64,000 bases of DNA from Pedobacter sp. JY14-1 (GTDB taxonomy: Bacteria > Bacteroidota > Bacteroidia > Sphingobacteriales > Sphingobacteriaceae): the NCBI RefSeq assembly GCF_029269825.1, contig NZ_JARJHU010000001.1, positions 248,001-312,000 on the forward strand. The letters are read 5' to 3'. The position numbers and the translations under genes were made by a program. Positions 33,701 to 42,261 of the stretch are shown piece after piece. Each line of letters begins with the position of its first letter. The stretch's first letter is position 1. Below the pieces are notes generated by a model. That model saw only the letters and a program-made list of their open reading frames with translations. It had not been told where the DNA came from and searched no databases.

Positions 33701-34090
33701 ATGGAAAAAAGAGAAATCAATCCCTGGACCTGGCAGGATGGCCGCAACTACGTGCAGGCTGTTGAAGTGAAACACGCAGAAAGCACCCTTTACTGTGCCG
33801 GGCAGGCTGCCGTCCATGCAGATGGAACTTCCAGCGATGCGGACATGGGTACACAGTTGAACATAGCGATCCAAAATCTGGAGACGGTGATCAGCGAATC
33901 CGGATATGAATTGAAAAACATCGTGCGGTTGAACGTCTATACCACTTCCAATGAAGAATTTTTGCCCCATTTTGGAACGCTGCAAGAATGGATTGCGAAA
34001 AATGGCATCCGGCAGGCCACAACCCTGTTCCAGGTGACGCAACTGTTTGAGACATTAAAAGTCGAGCTGGAAGCAACGGCGGTAAAATGA
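33701..34090 (+). CDS. RidA family (YjgF/YER057c/UK114) protein
   Basis: 129 residues from ATG at 33701; an in-frame TTG 48 bases upstream is not preferred. Motifs are VKHAESTLYCAGQAAVHADG, GTQLNIAIQNLETVISESGYELKNIVRLNVYTT and the C-terminal VELEATAVK. RidA proteins hydrolyse reactive enamine/imine intermediates. The usual catalytic Arg (in the R-A-T-Y/F block) appears in the RLNVYTT and GIRQATTLFQV context, so activity is plausible but uncertain. It lies behind a Crp-like operator. Cytoplasmic. Confidence 0.88.
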   Translation: MEKREINPWTWQDGRNYVQAVEVKHAESTLYCAGQAAVHADGTSSDADMGTQLNIAIQNLETVISESGYELKNIVRLNVYTTSNEEFLPHFGTLQEWIAKNGIRQATTLFQVTQLFETLKVELEATAVK

Positions 34091-34112
34091 TCAGATAAAG
34101 TCCTTTCCGGAG

Positions 34113-34178
34113 TTTGGCTATGCTATGCCCCGATTTGACTATGCCGAGAAGTTCATTCCTGATGACCTTTGACTATAT
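34113..34178 (+). promoter_or_regulatory. Three direct repeats TTTG(A/G)CTAT upstream of the hydrolase-AraC operon
   Basis: TTTGGCTATGC (34113), TTTGACTATGC (34134) and TTTGACTATAT (34168). The first two are 21 bases apart, two helical turns, which is typical for AraC-family binding to direct repeats. The second operon gene encodes an AraC-type regulator. Confidence 0.5.
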
Positions 34179-34192
34179 CAAAAATCAAAAAA

Positions 34193-35122
34193 ATGAAACA
34201 GTCACAAACACCCATCATCAGTTTTAGTCCGGTAGTATTGCCAGTTGCCGGCCGTCACGTAGACCTCGAAATAAAAGTTTCTGCTCCCGCGACCGGAAAC
34301 AACTTGCCGGTTATTCTTCTTTCACATGGTCATGGCCCGTCTAATTTTCTCTCTTCGTACAAAGGATATGGCCCTATGGCAGATTATTTTTCCGCAGAAG
34401 GATTTGTAGTCATTCAACCTACGCATCAAAATTCCAAAGCACTCGCGCTTTCCCCGTCCCTTCCCGAAGCACCATTGTTCTGGAGCTCACGGCCAGCCGA
34501 CATGACATTTATCCTTGACCATCTGGACGAAATTGTCGACACAGTACCAGGGTTAACCGGAAGAGTCGACAAAACAAACGTTGCTGTAGTAGGCCATTCT
34601 ATGGGCGGGCAGACCGTCTCTATGCTGGCTGGCATGGAGGTAACTGACCCGGTAACAGGTAAAATAGTGAACGCAGCAGAACCAAGATTAAAAGCCAGGG
34701 TGATCATGGGCGCACCCGGTGGACCCGAAGGATTCACCGGAGCTGCCAGACAGCACTACCCTGTATTAGCGGCCGGAGATTTCAGTACGATGACGCTGCC
34801 GGCACTCATTGTGAATGGCGACAAGGACGTAAACCTGATGTTCTCTGATGTTGACAACTGGCGTGCCGATGCCTATTATCAAAGTCCCGGTCCTAAGGAC
34901 CTGCTGACCGTGTTTGGCGCCGAACACATCTTTGGTGGCATATCTGGATATGATGCCCGCGAAACAAGTGATGAAAATCCGGAGCGTGTCGCCTTTGTAT
35001 GCGAAACCATTCTTGCGTATATTCGGAGTAACTTCGATCCGAACGATCAGAGCTGGGAACAAGCAAAGAAAAGCCTTAATGGCGTAGAAGGTGCGTTAGG
35101 CAGTATTGAAAGCAAATCATAA
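34193..35122 (+). CDS. Alpha/beta hydrolase (chlorophyllase/PAF-AH-like)
   Basis: 309 residues from ATG at 34193 (an upstream TTG frame is rejected). No signal peptide. The motifs are LPVILLSHGHGPSNF (oxyanion), VAVVGHSMGGQTVSM (nucleophile Ser in GHSMGG), LIVNGDKDVN (acid) and AEHIFGGISG (His). The fold resembles dienelactone hydrolase/chlorophyllase-like enzymes. Substrate unknown. An AraC-type regulator gene follows after 9 bases, so it is probably a small inducible operon. Confidence 0.88.
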   Translation: MKQSQTPIISFSPVVLPVAGRHVDLEIKVSAPATGNNLPVILLSHGHGPSNFLSSYKGYGPMADYFSAEGFVVIQPTHQNSKALALSPSLPEAPLFWSSRPADMTFILDHLDEIVDTVPGLTGRVDKTNVAVVGHSMGGQTVSMLAGMEVTDPVTGKIVNAAEPRLKARVIMGAPGGPEGFTGAARQHYPVLAAGDFSTMTLPALIVNGDKDVNLMFSDVDNWRADAYYQSPGPKDLLTVFGAEHIFGGISGYDARETSDENPERVAFVCETILAYIRSNFDPNDQSWEQAKKSLNGVEGALGSIESKS

Positions 35123-35131
35123 ACAGACACT

Positions 35132-36046
35132 ATGAAGGATGAAATGTCTAACCACAGATTTAATTCCTTATCAAGGTTGCATAAGGCGCTGGACATGCCA
35201 GCACCTATGCACCCGTTGGTAACTTTAATAAATAATGCTGACGGAACCATTCCGCTCGAAAAACTGCCCAATCCCCATATCTTAAGCTTTTATAAGATCT
35301 CTTATAAGGCGAACTTCCAGGGAAAGTTCAGATATGGACAGCATTATTATGATTTCGACGAAGGAGGAATGTTTTTTGTCTCGCCGAATCAGATCACGGG
35401 AAGCCACGAGCCACTAAGTGATCAATCTGGCTATACCTTACTTTTCCACCCGGATTTCTTGCTGGGTTATGAACTCGCTAAGAAAATTAAAACGTACGGC
35501 TTCTTTTCCTATTCCATTAATGAGGCATTGCACCTGTCTGAGAGGGAAAAAAACACAATTATTACGGTTTTCGAGAGTATCGAAGAAGAACTGGAAGGCA
35601 GAATCGATAATTTCAGTCAGGACGTTGTGATTTCCCAGATTGAGTTGCTGCTCAATTATGCCAACCGGTTCTACAGCCGGCAATTCATTACCCGAAAGGC
35701 CGTAACCAGTGATTTGCTTCAAAAAGTAGAAGACACTTTACGCGTATATTTCCAGTCACCACACAAACAAACCCACGGGCTTCCCACTGTCCAATACCTT
35801 GCGGCGCAACTAAATGTCAGCGCCAGTTATTTAAGTGATATGCTACGATCGCTTACCGGGCAAAACGCACAACAGCACATACATAACCACCTGATCGAAA
35901 AAGCGAAAGAACAGTTATCTACAACACAGGCCTCGATAAGCGAGATCGCCTACGAACTAGGATTTGAACATCCGCCCTCGTTTAGTAAATTATTTAAGCT
36001 AAAGACCAATTTGTCGCCTTTGGATTTCAGACGATCTTTTAATTAG
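35132..36046 (+). CDS. AraC family transcriptional regulator
   Basis: 304 residues. The N-terminal part is a cupin-like sensing region (FRYGQHYYDFDEGGMFFVSPNQ). The C-terminal double helix-turn-helix is at about 205-300: PTVQYLAAQLNVSASYLSDMLRSLTG and ISEIAYELGFEHPPSFSKLFKLKTNLSPLDFR. It is co-transcribed with the hydrolase and may bind the direct repeats at 34113-34178. The inducer is unknown. Confidence 0.95.
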   Translation: MKDEMSNHRFNSLSRLHKALDMPAPMHPLVTLINNADGTIPLEKLPNPHILSFYKISYKANFQGKFRYGQHYYDFDEGGMFFVSPNQITGSHEPLSDQSGYTLLFHPDFLLGYELAKKIKTYGFFSYSINEALHLSEREKNTIITVFESIEEELEGRIDNFSQDVVISQIELLLNYANRFYSRQFITRKAVTSDLLQKVEDTLRVYFQSPHKQTHGLPTVQYLAAQLNVSASYLSDMLRSLTGQNAQQHIHNHLIEKAKEQLSTTQASISEIAYELGFEHPPSFSKLFKLKTNLSPLDFRRSFN

Positions 36047-36282
36047 CGCGTATTCGGGCATTACGCCAAATTCTAAATTACTCGGCCAAATTCTAACTGC
36101 AAGCTACCAGAACTTGAATAAAGAATAGCTGTATGGTACGGGCCCACCCTGTTCTTGGAAGCAGGCGGTGCACCTTCGCTATGCCAGGTATTCAGACGAA
36201 TGTGGTGAGATTTCTTTGCAGTTGAAACAGAATGAGTTTTGTATAAACTTACTTATATTTATACTTACCAGGTATCGCTTTT

Positions 36283-38343
36283 ATGAACCACATTCTCAGT
36301 CCACCCGATAAGACGAGCAACTATCAGGCTTACATGGTCTTCATGCTGACGATCATCTGGACAGCGGTTACTGGCCTGGTTGTAATATTCGGCTTGTTCT
36401 ATTTTCCGGAACTGAAGACACGTTGGGCAATACTCTTCACTATCGCTTTATTGATTGCGGTAATCAACCTGAGCCTGAATCATCATGGCTATGCCCGCAA
36501 AGCGAGTTGGTCCCTGGCCATCATGCTATGGCTGTACATCACCATTCCGTGCTATTCTGCTGGCGGAATATTTGCTCCTGGAATACTGTCACAAATGGCT
36601 GTGATCCTTACAGCCGGATTCCTGCTTGGCCGAAAGGGGGGCTTGGCGGCTGGCCTGCTGACCATCGCTGCTGATCTCGTATTGGCTTTGCTGGAGGTAA
36701 ATGGAAAGTTACCCGCCCCCACGGTGGTTCACGATCCGATTAGCAGATGGATCAGTGCAATGATTCCAATTGTGACAATACTGGTAATGCAGTATTACGC
36801 GATCAACCATTTACGTAGCAGCCTCAGGTCTATGCAACGGGAGATCCTTAGACGCAGGACGGCTGAAGCTCAGAACAAAGAGACCTTAAATGAGCTTGTC
36901 GAGCGGGAAAAGGAACTGGAAGACTATAAATATGCTTTGGACATTTCCTCGATTGTGGCAATTTCAAGTGTCGAAGGCGCCTTTCTCTATGTAAACGACA
37001 ACTTTTGCAAAATCAGTAAATACACTACTGAGGAACTTATTGGTAAAAGTCACGACATCCTTTTTTCCGGCCATCATCCCCCAGAATATTTCGATGAGTT
37101 GGGTTTCGCCTTGATGCAAGGTAAGCCCTACAGGGGAGAATTCTGTAACAAGGCAAAGGATGGCTCCCTTTATTGGGTGGACTCGACAATCGTACCTTTT
37201 CTTAATGACGAAGGCAAGGTTTACCAATATATCTCGATCAATAGTGACATTACCCAGAAAAAAGAAGCGGTGCAGCAGCTGCTGGTAAACAAAGAGAGGT
37301 ATAAATCCATCATTGAAGTTTCCAATACCGGCGCATGGGAATATGACCTGGAGACGAAGAAGGTGTGGTACAGTTCAAAATATTTCGCCATGCTGGGCAT
37401 TGACAGGCCAGACGGAATTTGGGCGGATACCGTTGGTATGTCCTGGACAGACTTGCTCCATCCGGATGACCGCGACAATGCGGTACGGGTTTTTGATGAA
37501 TTTCTGGAAGCCAATTCTACAGACTTGTACGAGAATATTTTCCGTATGCGTCATCAATCCGGTGATTGGGTATGGATCTGGTCACGTGCCAGAAGGCTTC
37601 GGGACCAAAACGGCAACCTGACGACCATTAGCTTGGGTACACATACGGATATTTCAGCCCGGATAAACGCAGAACAGAAGACCAGGGAAAGCGAACAGCT
37701 GATCAGAAAGATTACAAGCCAGGTGCCTGGCAATACGTATATGTTTGAAATTGAAGAATCCGGTAAGCTGAACTTCCTTTTTGTGAACCGTGGCACTGAA
37801 GACTATAATTTTACCACTGACTTAGACGATCTCTCACGCAATCCTGATCGGGTACTTGAAGTCTGGCACGAAGATGACCGGTCGCTTTTCAGGGAAAACA
37901 TGAAGAAGGCTTACCAAACGGAAACTCCGATCAGTTTTCAATACCGGATTATAGTAAACGGCGTGATCAGATGGAGATGGCTTCAGGCAGTTCCTGAAAA
38001 AGGTGAAGATGGAAAAGTCGTTTGGTATGGTGCCACCCGTGACGTTACCGCCCTTGTAGATTATATCGCATCCGCAGAACAGATCTTATACGATATTTCC
38101 CATGTCCTGCGCCGGCCAATTTGCTCTATGCTGGGCATTACGACGTTGATCAGCGAAGGCGGATTAACTCCGGAGGAAGCGCTTGAACTGGCTCAGCAAA
38201 TGCACCCTGTGGCCAGGGAACTGGACAAGTTTATGACTGAATTAAATCAGGTTTATGAGCAAAAGCGACATATCACCGCACTCAATATAAACTTTTCCGC
38301 GCTGGTTGATAAACGCAATTCCTTATTCAAGGCAAATGACTAG
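36283..38343 (+). CDS. Membrane PAS-domain sensor with DHp-like end but no ATPase domain
   Basis: 686 residues. About six membrane spans (20-175) are followed by a coiled-coil linker (185-215) and three PAS/PAC units (about 215-335, 340-470, 475-600). The end holds a helical segment ILYDISHVLRRPICSMLGITTLI, an H-box-like sequence with His in SHVLRRP. The protein stops about 75 residues later, with no N, G1 or G2 boxes. It thus looks like a histidine kinase without a catalytic domain. It may act as a phosphotransfer or dimerisation partner, or the gene may have been truncated. A Crp/Fnr fragment follows 46 bases downstream. Similar short forms may occur naturally in this group. Confidence 0.88.
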   Translation: MNHILSPPDKTSNYQAYMVFMLTIIWTAVTGLVVIFGLFYFPELKTRWAILFTIALLIAVINLSLNHHGYARKASWSLAIMLWLYITIPCYSAGGIFAPGILSQMAVILTAGFLLGRKGGLAAGLLTIAADLVLALLEVNGKLPAPTVVHDPISRWISAMIPIVTILVMQYYAINHLRSSLRSMQREILRRRTAEAQNKETLNELVEREKELEDYKYALDISSIVAISSVEGAFLYVNDNFCKISKYTTEELIGKSHDILFSGHHPPEYFDELGFALMQGKPYRGEFCNKAKDGSLYWVDSTIVPFLNDEGKVYQYISINSDITQKKEAVQQLLVNKERYKSIIEVSNTGAWEYDLETKKVWYSSKYFAMLGIDRPDGIWADTVGMSWTDLLHPDDRDNAVRVFDEFLEANSTDLYENIFRMRHQSGDWVWIWSRARRLRDQNGNLTTISLGTHTDISARINAEQKTRESEQLIRKITSQVPGNTYMFEIEESGKLNFLFVNRGTEDYNFTTDLDDLSRNPDRVLEVWHEDDRSLFRENMKKAYQTETPISFQYRIIVNGVIRWRWLQAVPEKGEDGKVVWYGATRDVTALVDYIASAEQILYDISHVLRRPICSMLGITTLISEGGLTPEEALELAQQMHPVARELDKFMTELNQVYEQKRHITALNINFSALVDKRNSLFKAND

Positions 38344-38389
38344 GTGCATCTTAGAAGAATTACCATAGACAACCCGTTATCTGGCATTT

Positions 38390-38535
38390 ATGGAAACGTA
38401 CCCGCAATTGGTCAATCGCATCTCACTCTCCTACCTTGCATCTTATCTCGGTATTACACAATCGTCCCTCAGCCGGATAAGAAAAACATTCGCAGCGATC
38501 TTGTTTTATTTCGAAATTACCCCCACCTATGCTAA
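38390..38535 (+). pseudogene. C-terminal fragment of a Crp/Fnr regulator
   Basis: METYPQLVNRISLSYLASYLGITQSSLSRIRKTF is the standard helix-turn-helix region of Bacteroidota Crp/Fnr proteins. The preceding cNMP-binding domain (about 140 residues) is missing. It starts 46 bases after the PAS-sensor stop and ends at the 3' end of the GlxA-type gene. It is probably a deletion remnant. Confidence 0.7.
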
Positions 38536-39527
38536 AATAGGTTCGCACATGATTTATTATACTTGTTTTTATACTCCAGTGGCGACAGGCCCGTAATTTT
38601 ACGGAACACTTCCCGGAATGCCTTTACGTCTGAATAACCAACTTCATACATCACTTCATTGATAGTTTTGCGTGAAGTCTCCAATTCCTTTTTGGCGGAC
38701 TCGATCTTTACCCTTTGTAAATAATCGGCAGGGGTGTTACCGGTAGCCTTTATAAATCTGCGATCGAAATTCCGCCTGCCGACAGTCAGCTTGCCGGCAA
38801 GTTCTGTAATGGATATCCGCGTGGAGAAATTTTTTTCAATATACTCCTGGGCCTTGATGACCACATCATCCCCGTGCGACTTCTGCCCGTTAAAAATCAC
38901 GAAATCCGATTGCAATTGCCGGTCAATATCGATCTGGAAGACTTTGGAGCAGTAAATTGCGGTCTGCCGGTCATAGTATTTTTCGACAAGGTAGATAAGC
39001 AGGTTTAAAAAGGAATAACCGCCACCATTGGTATAAATACCATATTCATCCGTAATGAGCTTTTCTGCCCTTAAGTTGACTTTAGGAAACAGGTTTCTGA
39101 AATTGTCTATGGCATTCCAATGGATGGAGCAGCTTCTTTTATCCAGCAACCCCGTTGAGGCCAGCAGATAAGCCCCGGTACACATGCTGGCTACCTCAGC
39201 TCCTTTTTTATACTGTTCCGATATCCAGTCTACCAGCATCACATTTCCACCTTCGGTTCCCTTAAAGGAACCGACAATTGCAGGGATAACGATGAGGTCC
39301 GTTCTCTGAACCATGCTGATCTCTATTTGTGGCAATACTTTTAATAAGCCATTAACAAAGCTGGATTGTGCCGATGCACCCACCAATTCTACTTCAAATA
39401 CCGGTTCTTTATGATGTTTCTTATAATAGTTATTGGCTTCTGTAAAGACATGATAGGTACCCACGATACAGGATAAAGTATTGGGACCGGTTTGCGCGTC
39501 GGGGACTAATATCGTGAGATGCTTCAT
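38532..39527 (-). CDS. GlxA family regulator (DJ-1/PfpI-like plus AraC HTH)
   Basis: 331 residues. The N-terminal DJ-1/PfpI-like domain (1-185) has VASMCTGAYLLASTGLLDKR, with Cys at the nucleophile-elbow position, and a following IHWN. The C-terminal AraC double helix-turn-helix is at about 225-320 (ITELAGKLTVGRRNFDRRFIKATG, INEVMYEVGYSDVKAFREVFRKITGLSPLEY). Such proteins activate catabolic or detoxification genes. It is divergent from the SRPBCC gene at 39643. In the shared gap an ATTTG-TC-CAAAT repeat (39551-39562) could be an operator. Confidence 0.93.
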   Translation of the reverse strand: MKHLTILVPDAQTGPNTLSCIVGTYHVFTEANNYYKKHHKEPVFEVELVGASAQSSFVNGLLKVLPQIEISMVQRTDLIVIPAIVGSFKGTEGGNVMLVDWISEQYKKGAEVASMCTGAYLLASTGLLDKRSCSIHWNAIDNFRNLFPKVNLRAEKLITDEYGIYTNGGGYSFLNLLIYLVEKYYDRQTAIYCSKVFQIDIDRQLQSDFVIFNGQKSHGDDVVIKAQEYIEKNFSTRISITELAGKLTVGRRNFDRRFIKATGNTPADYLQRVKIESAKKELETSRKTINEVMYEVGYSDVKAFREVFRKITGLSPLEYKNKYNKSCANLF

Positions 39528-39642
39528 GTTATTACAAATCTAAAGATACAATTTGTCCAAATCAACCGCTGATAAAGTCTATTTTACACCCGTTCCGAGT
39601 GCGTGTGTATCTGTACCTTTAAATTGAAAAATAAAACATAAC

Positions 39643-40101
39643 ATGTCAGAACAAGCACAGCATCAAATCGATACCAAAAGCATTTGTCACAGATTACTGA
39701 TCGAGGCTCCGGTTGAAACAGTTTACCACGCGATCACCACGCAGGAAGGATTGTCTGGCTGGTGGACTCCCGACACCACCGCGAAGCCTGAGACAGGAAG
39801 TGTGATGAGATTTGGCTTTGGCCCGGATTATTACAAGGAAATAGAAGTAACCGGATTAAAGCCATATAGCCTTGTTCAATGGCGTTGCATTAAAGCATTT
39901 GAAGACTGGATCGGAACCACGATGACATTTGAGCTGGAACCACACCAAAAGGGATGTGCTTTGCTCTTTCATCATGATGGCTGGGAGGCGTACACACCGG
40001 GATTTGCCTCATGCAGTTTTGACTGGGCACTTTTTTTCAGAAGCCTGAAGTTCCTTTGTGAAACCGGGAAAGGGTTCCCCTACCCCGATTTTAATAAATG
40101 A
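39643..40101 (+). CDS. SRPBCC (AHSA1-like) domain protein
   Basis: 152 residues, a single domain. HRLLIEAPVETVYHAITTQEGLSGWWTPDTTAKPETGS, EVTGLKPYSLVQWRC and FELEPHQKGCALLFHHDGWE are typical of the AHSA1/START-like group that binds hydrophobic ligands. Function unknown. Divergently transcribed from the GlxA-type regulator, which may control it. TACCTTTA at 39614-39621 is a near-consensus -7. It abuts the convergent LLM gene with no gap. Confidence 0.9.
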   Translation: MSEQAQHQIDTKSICHRLLIEAPVETVYHAITTQEGLSGWWTPDTTAKPETGSVMRFGFGPDYYKEIEVTGLKPYSLVQWRCIKAFEDWIGTTMTFELEPHQKGCALLFHHDGWEAYTPGFASCSFDWALFFRSLKFLCETGKGFPYPDFNK

Positions 40102-41124
40102 TCAACGCCATCCCAAACCGGGTGCAACATGCTCCAGGATAGCAGACAGCATATGTACGTTGTAGTCTACCCCCAGGGTGTTGGGTATCGTCAAAAGGAG
40201 TGTATCTGCTTCCTGAATCGCTTCATCTGCCGCCAGTTCTTTTATGAGTTGGTCTGGTTCGGCGGCATAGCTTCTTCCGAAAATGGCGCGTTTGTCTGCC
40301 TCGATCATGCCGATCTTATCGGTCCGGCTGGACTCCTGTCCGAAGTAGTGACGGTCCTGATCGTTGACCAGTGCAAAAATGGACCTGCTTACCGATACCC
40401 TGGGTTCCCGCAGGTGCCCTGCTTTTTTCCATGCTTCCCTGTACAGCCGGATCTGCTCCGCCTGCTGTACATGAAAAGGCTTTCCGCTTTCATCATATTT
40501 CAAAGTGGAACTCTGAAGGTGCATTCCGTTTTCTGCCGCCCAGACAGCAGTGGCATTTGAAGCAGCTCCCCACCAGATACGCTCCCGCAACCCCTCGGAG
40601 TGTGGTTCCAGGCGCAGCATACCCGGCGGGTTCGGAAACATGGGGTATGGATTGGGCTGTGCAAACCCGACGCCTTTCAGCTTATCGAGGAACTCAAGTG
40701 CTTTGCGGCGGCCCATGTCTGCATCTGTTTCGCCTTCGGCAGGTTCATAACCGAAATAACGCCATCCATCGATTACCTGTTCCGGTGAGCCTCTGCTGAT
40801 CCCCAGCTGCAACCTTCCGCCGGAAATCAGATCAGCCGCACCCGCGTCTTCCACCATATATAATGGATTTTCATAACGCATGTCAATTACACCGGTTCCT
40901 ATTTCGATTTTGCTTGTCCTGGCGCCGATAGCTGAAAGCAATGGAAACGGAGAGGCCAGCTGGGCCGCAAAATGATGTACCCGGAAATAGGCACCATCCA
41001 GACCAATCTCTTCAGCAGCGACAGCCAGCTCGATAGACTGAAGTAAGGTATTGGCTGCTGTCCGCGTACGATAAGCGGGGTGGTCGGACCAGTGTCCAAA
41101 CGATAAAAAACCTATTTTTTTCAT
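40102..41124 (-). CDS. LLM class flavin-dependent oxidoreductase
   Basis: 340 residues of the luciferase-like monooxygenase TIM barrel. Motifs are FGHWSDHPAYRTRTAANTLLQSIELAVAAEEIGLDGAYFRVHHF, KIEIGTGVIDMRYENPLYMVEDAGAADLISGGRLQLGISRGSP and the end DYNVHMLSAILEHVAPGLGWR. It uses reduced FMN or F420; in Bacteroidota FMN is expected. The substrate is not evident. Predicted cytoplasmic, single-gene unit. Confidence 0.9.
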   Translation of the reverse strand: MKKIGFLSFGHWSDHPAYRTRTAANTLLQSIELAVAAEEIGLDGAYFRVHHFAAQLASPFPLLSAIGARTSKIEIGTGVIDMRYENPLYMVEDAGAADLISGGRLQLGISRGSPEQVIDGWRYFGYEPAEGETDADMGRRKALEFLDKLKGVGFAQPNPYPMFPNPPGMLRLEPHSEGLRERIWWGAASNATAVWAAENGMHLQSSTLKYDESGKPFHVQQAEQIRLYREAWKKAGHLREPRVSVSRSIFALVNDQDRHYFGQESSRTDKIGMIEADKRAIFGRSYAAEPDQLIKELAADEAIQEADTLLLTIPNTLGVDYNVHMLSAILEHVAPGLGWR

Positions 41125-41362
41125 AAATCCTTTTTCAGGTTGCTGTGTTCCAAATTACGTAATAAAATCCTGAAGATAAATGAATGGATGGAAGTGAGAA
41201 TTCAAGAAAATTTTGTCTGCAAATGCTTGTATTTAAATTTTCAAAATTAAGTTTCGAATTGTAAGCCGTTCACTGCAATTTTAACGTTAAACGCCTAAGG
41301 GCCTGGACTTCTGCCGGTGATGAACGAATTTAGCAGCAATCAATAAACCGCTGTAACGTTCA

Positions 41363-42217
41363 ATGAAAGAACTAAGAGTAGATAAGTCGATCAGCAATCG
41401 TGACCACGATAGCCTTAAAGGTTATTTCAACGATATCAATAAATTTCCGCTGCTGAGCGCCGAAGATGAAGTATTGCTTGCTGTGAAAATTAAGGAAGGC
41501 GACCGGTCGGCATTTAATAAACTTGTCAATTCCAACCTGAGGTTTGTGGTATCGGTTGCAAAAAAGTATGAGGGAAATGGCATTCTGCTCACAGATCTTA
41601 TCGCTGAGGGGAATATAGGGCTGATGAAGGCTGCGGAAAAATTTGACCCTACCAGAGGCTTTAAATTTATCTCATTTGCGGTCTGGTGGATGAGGCAGGC
41701 GATGATGCAGGCCATCAATGATCACAAGCGACTGGTGAGGCTGCCCGGCCACCGCATCCGCAACCAGCACGATGTATGGAATGCCGAATCGGTATTGGAA
41801 CAGGTCTATGAAAGACCGGCTACTCATGAAGAAATTGCAGAATACCTGGAATTGCCACTGGAGCACGTAAAAGACACTTATATGGACAGTATGCACTCGA
41901 CATCTCTTGATGACTATGACCCGGACCGGGATCAGCGCGGCCTGCTCGAGGTAATGGCACAAACCATGTTCAGTCCTGCAGACGCTGAGCTCATTGCAGA
42001 AAACATAAATACCGAACTGCATGCAATACTGATGAGCCTTCCCGAAAGGCAAAAACTGATATTACAGATGCAGTTTGGATTACGAGATGATTATACGATG
42101 TCTCTGGATGATATAGCGAGTCGTCTAGAAGTTTCGCAGCAATGTGTCAGTATAAACAAGAAAAAGGCAATAACGACGCTTGGGGAAAGTAGACGCATAA
42201 AAGCCCTGTTATACTGA
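41363..42217 (+). CDS. Group-2 RpoD-like sigma factor with divergent region 4.2
   Basis: 284 residues. It has short region 1.2, and region 2 is classic (FNKLVNSNLRFVVSVAKKYEGNG, DLIAEGNIGLMKAAEKFDPTRGFKFISFAVWWMRQAM). Region 3 follows (LVRLPGHRIRN). Region 4 reads LPERQKLILQMQFGLRDDYTMSLDDIASRLEVSQQCVSINKKKAI. The last helix normally has TRERVRQIxxKAL for the upstream promoter element, whereas here it is SQQCVSINKKKAI. The change suggests altered -33 recognition or none. It ends at a strong terminator. No anti-sigma gene is adjacent. Confidence 0.92.
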   Translation: MKELRVDKSISNRDHDSLKGYFNDINKFPLLSAEDEVLLAVKIKEGDRSAFNKLVNSNLRFVVSVAKKYEGNGILLTDLIAEGNIGLMKAAEKFDPTRGFKFISFAVWWMRQAMMQAINDHKRLVRLPGHRIRNQHDVWNAESVLEQVYERPATHEEIAEYLELPLEHVKDTYMDSMHSTSLDDYDPDRDQRGLLEVMAQTMFSPADAELIAENINTELHAILMSLPERQKLILQMQFGLRDDYTMSLDDIASRLEVSQQCVSINKKKAITTLGESRRIKALLY

Positions 42218-42218
42218 A

Positions 42219-42248
42219 AAAGCCGGCTCTTTGGCCGGCTTCTTTTTA
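42219..42248 (+). terminator. Terminator of the RpoD-like sigma gene
   Basis: AAGCCGGC-TCTTTG-GCCGGCTT followed by CTTTTT, directly after the stop at 42217. The A-run before the stem lets it also serve the minus-strand Hc1 gene. Confidence 0.9.
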
Positions 42249-42261
42249 AAACACAAATTGT

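Noticed and set aside
38344..38535. Missing ATPase domain of the PAS sensor in another frame
   Set aside because: The sequence after the stop encodes a Crp/Fnr fragment in one frame and no kinase N, G1 or G2 motif in any frame that I could see.
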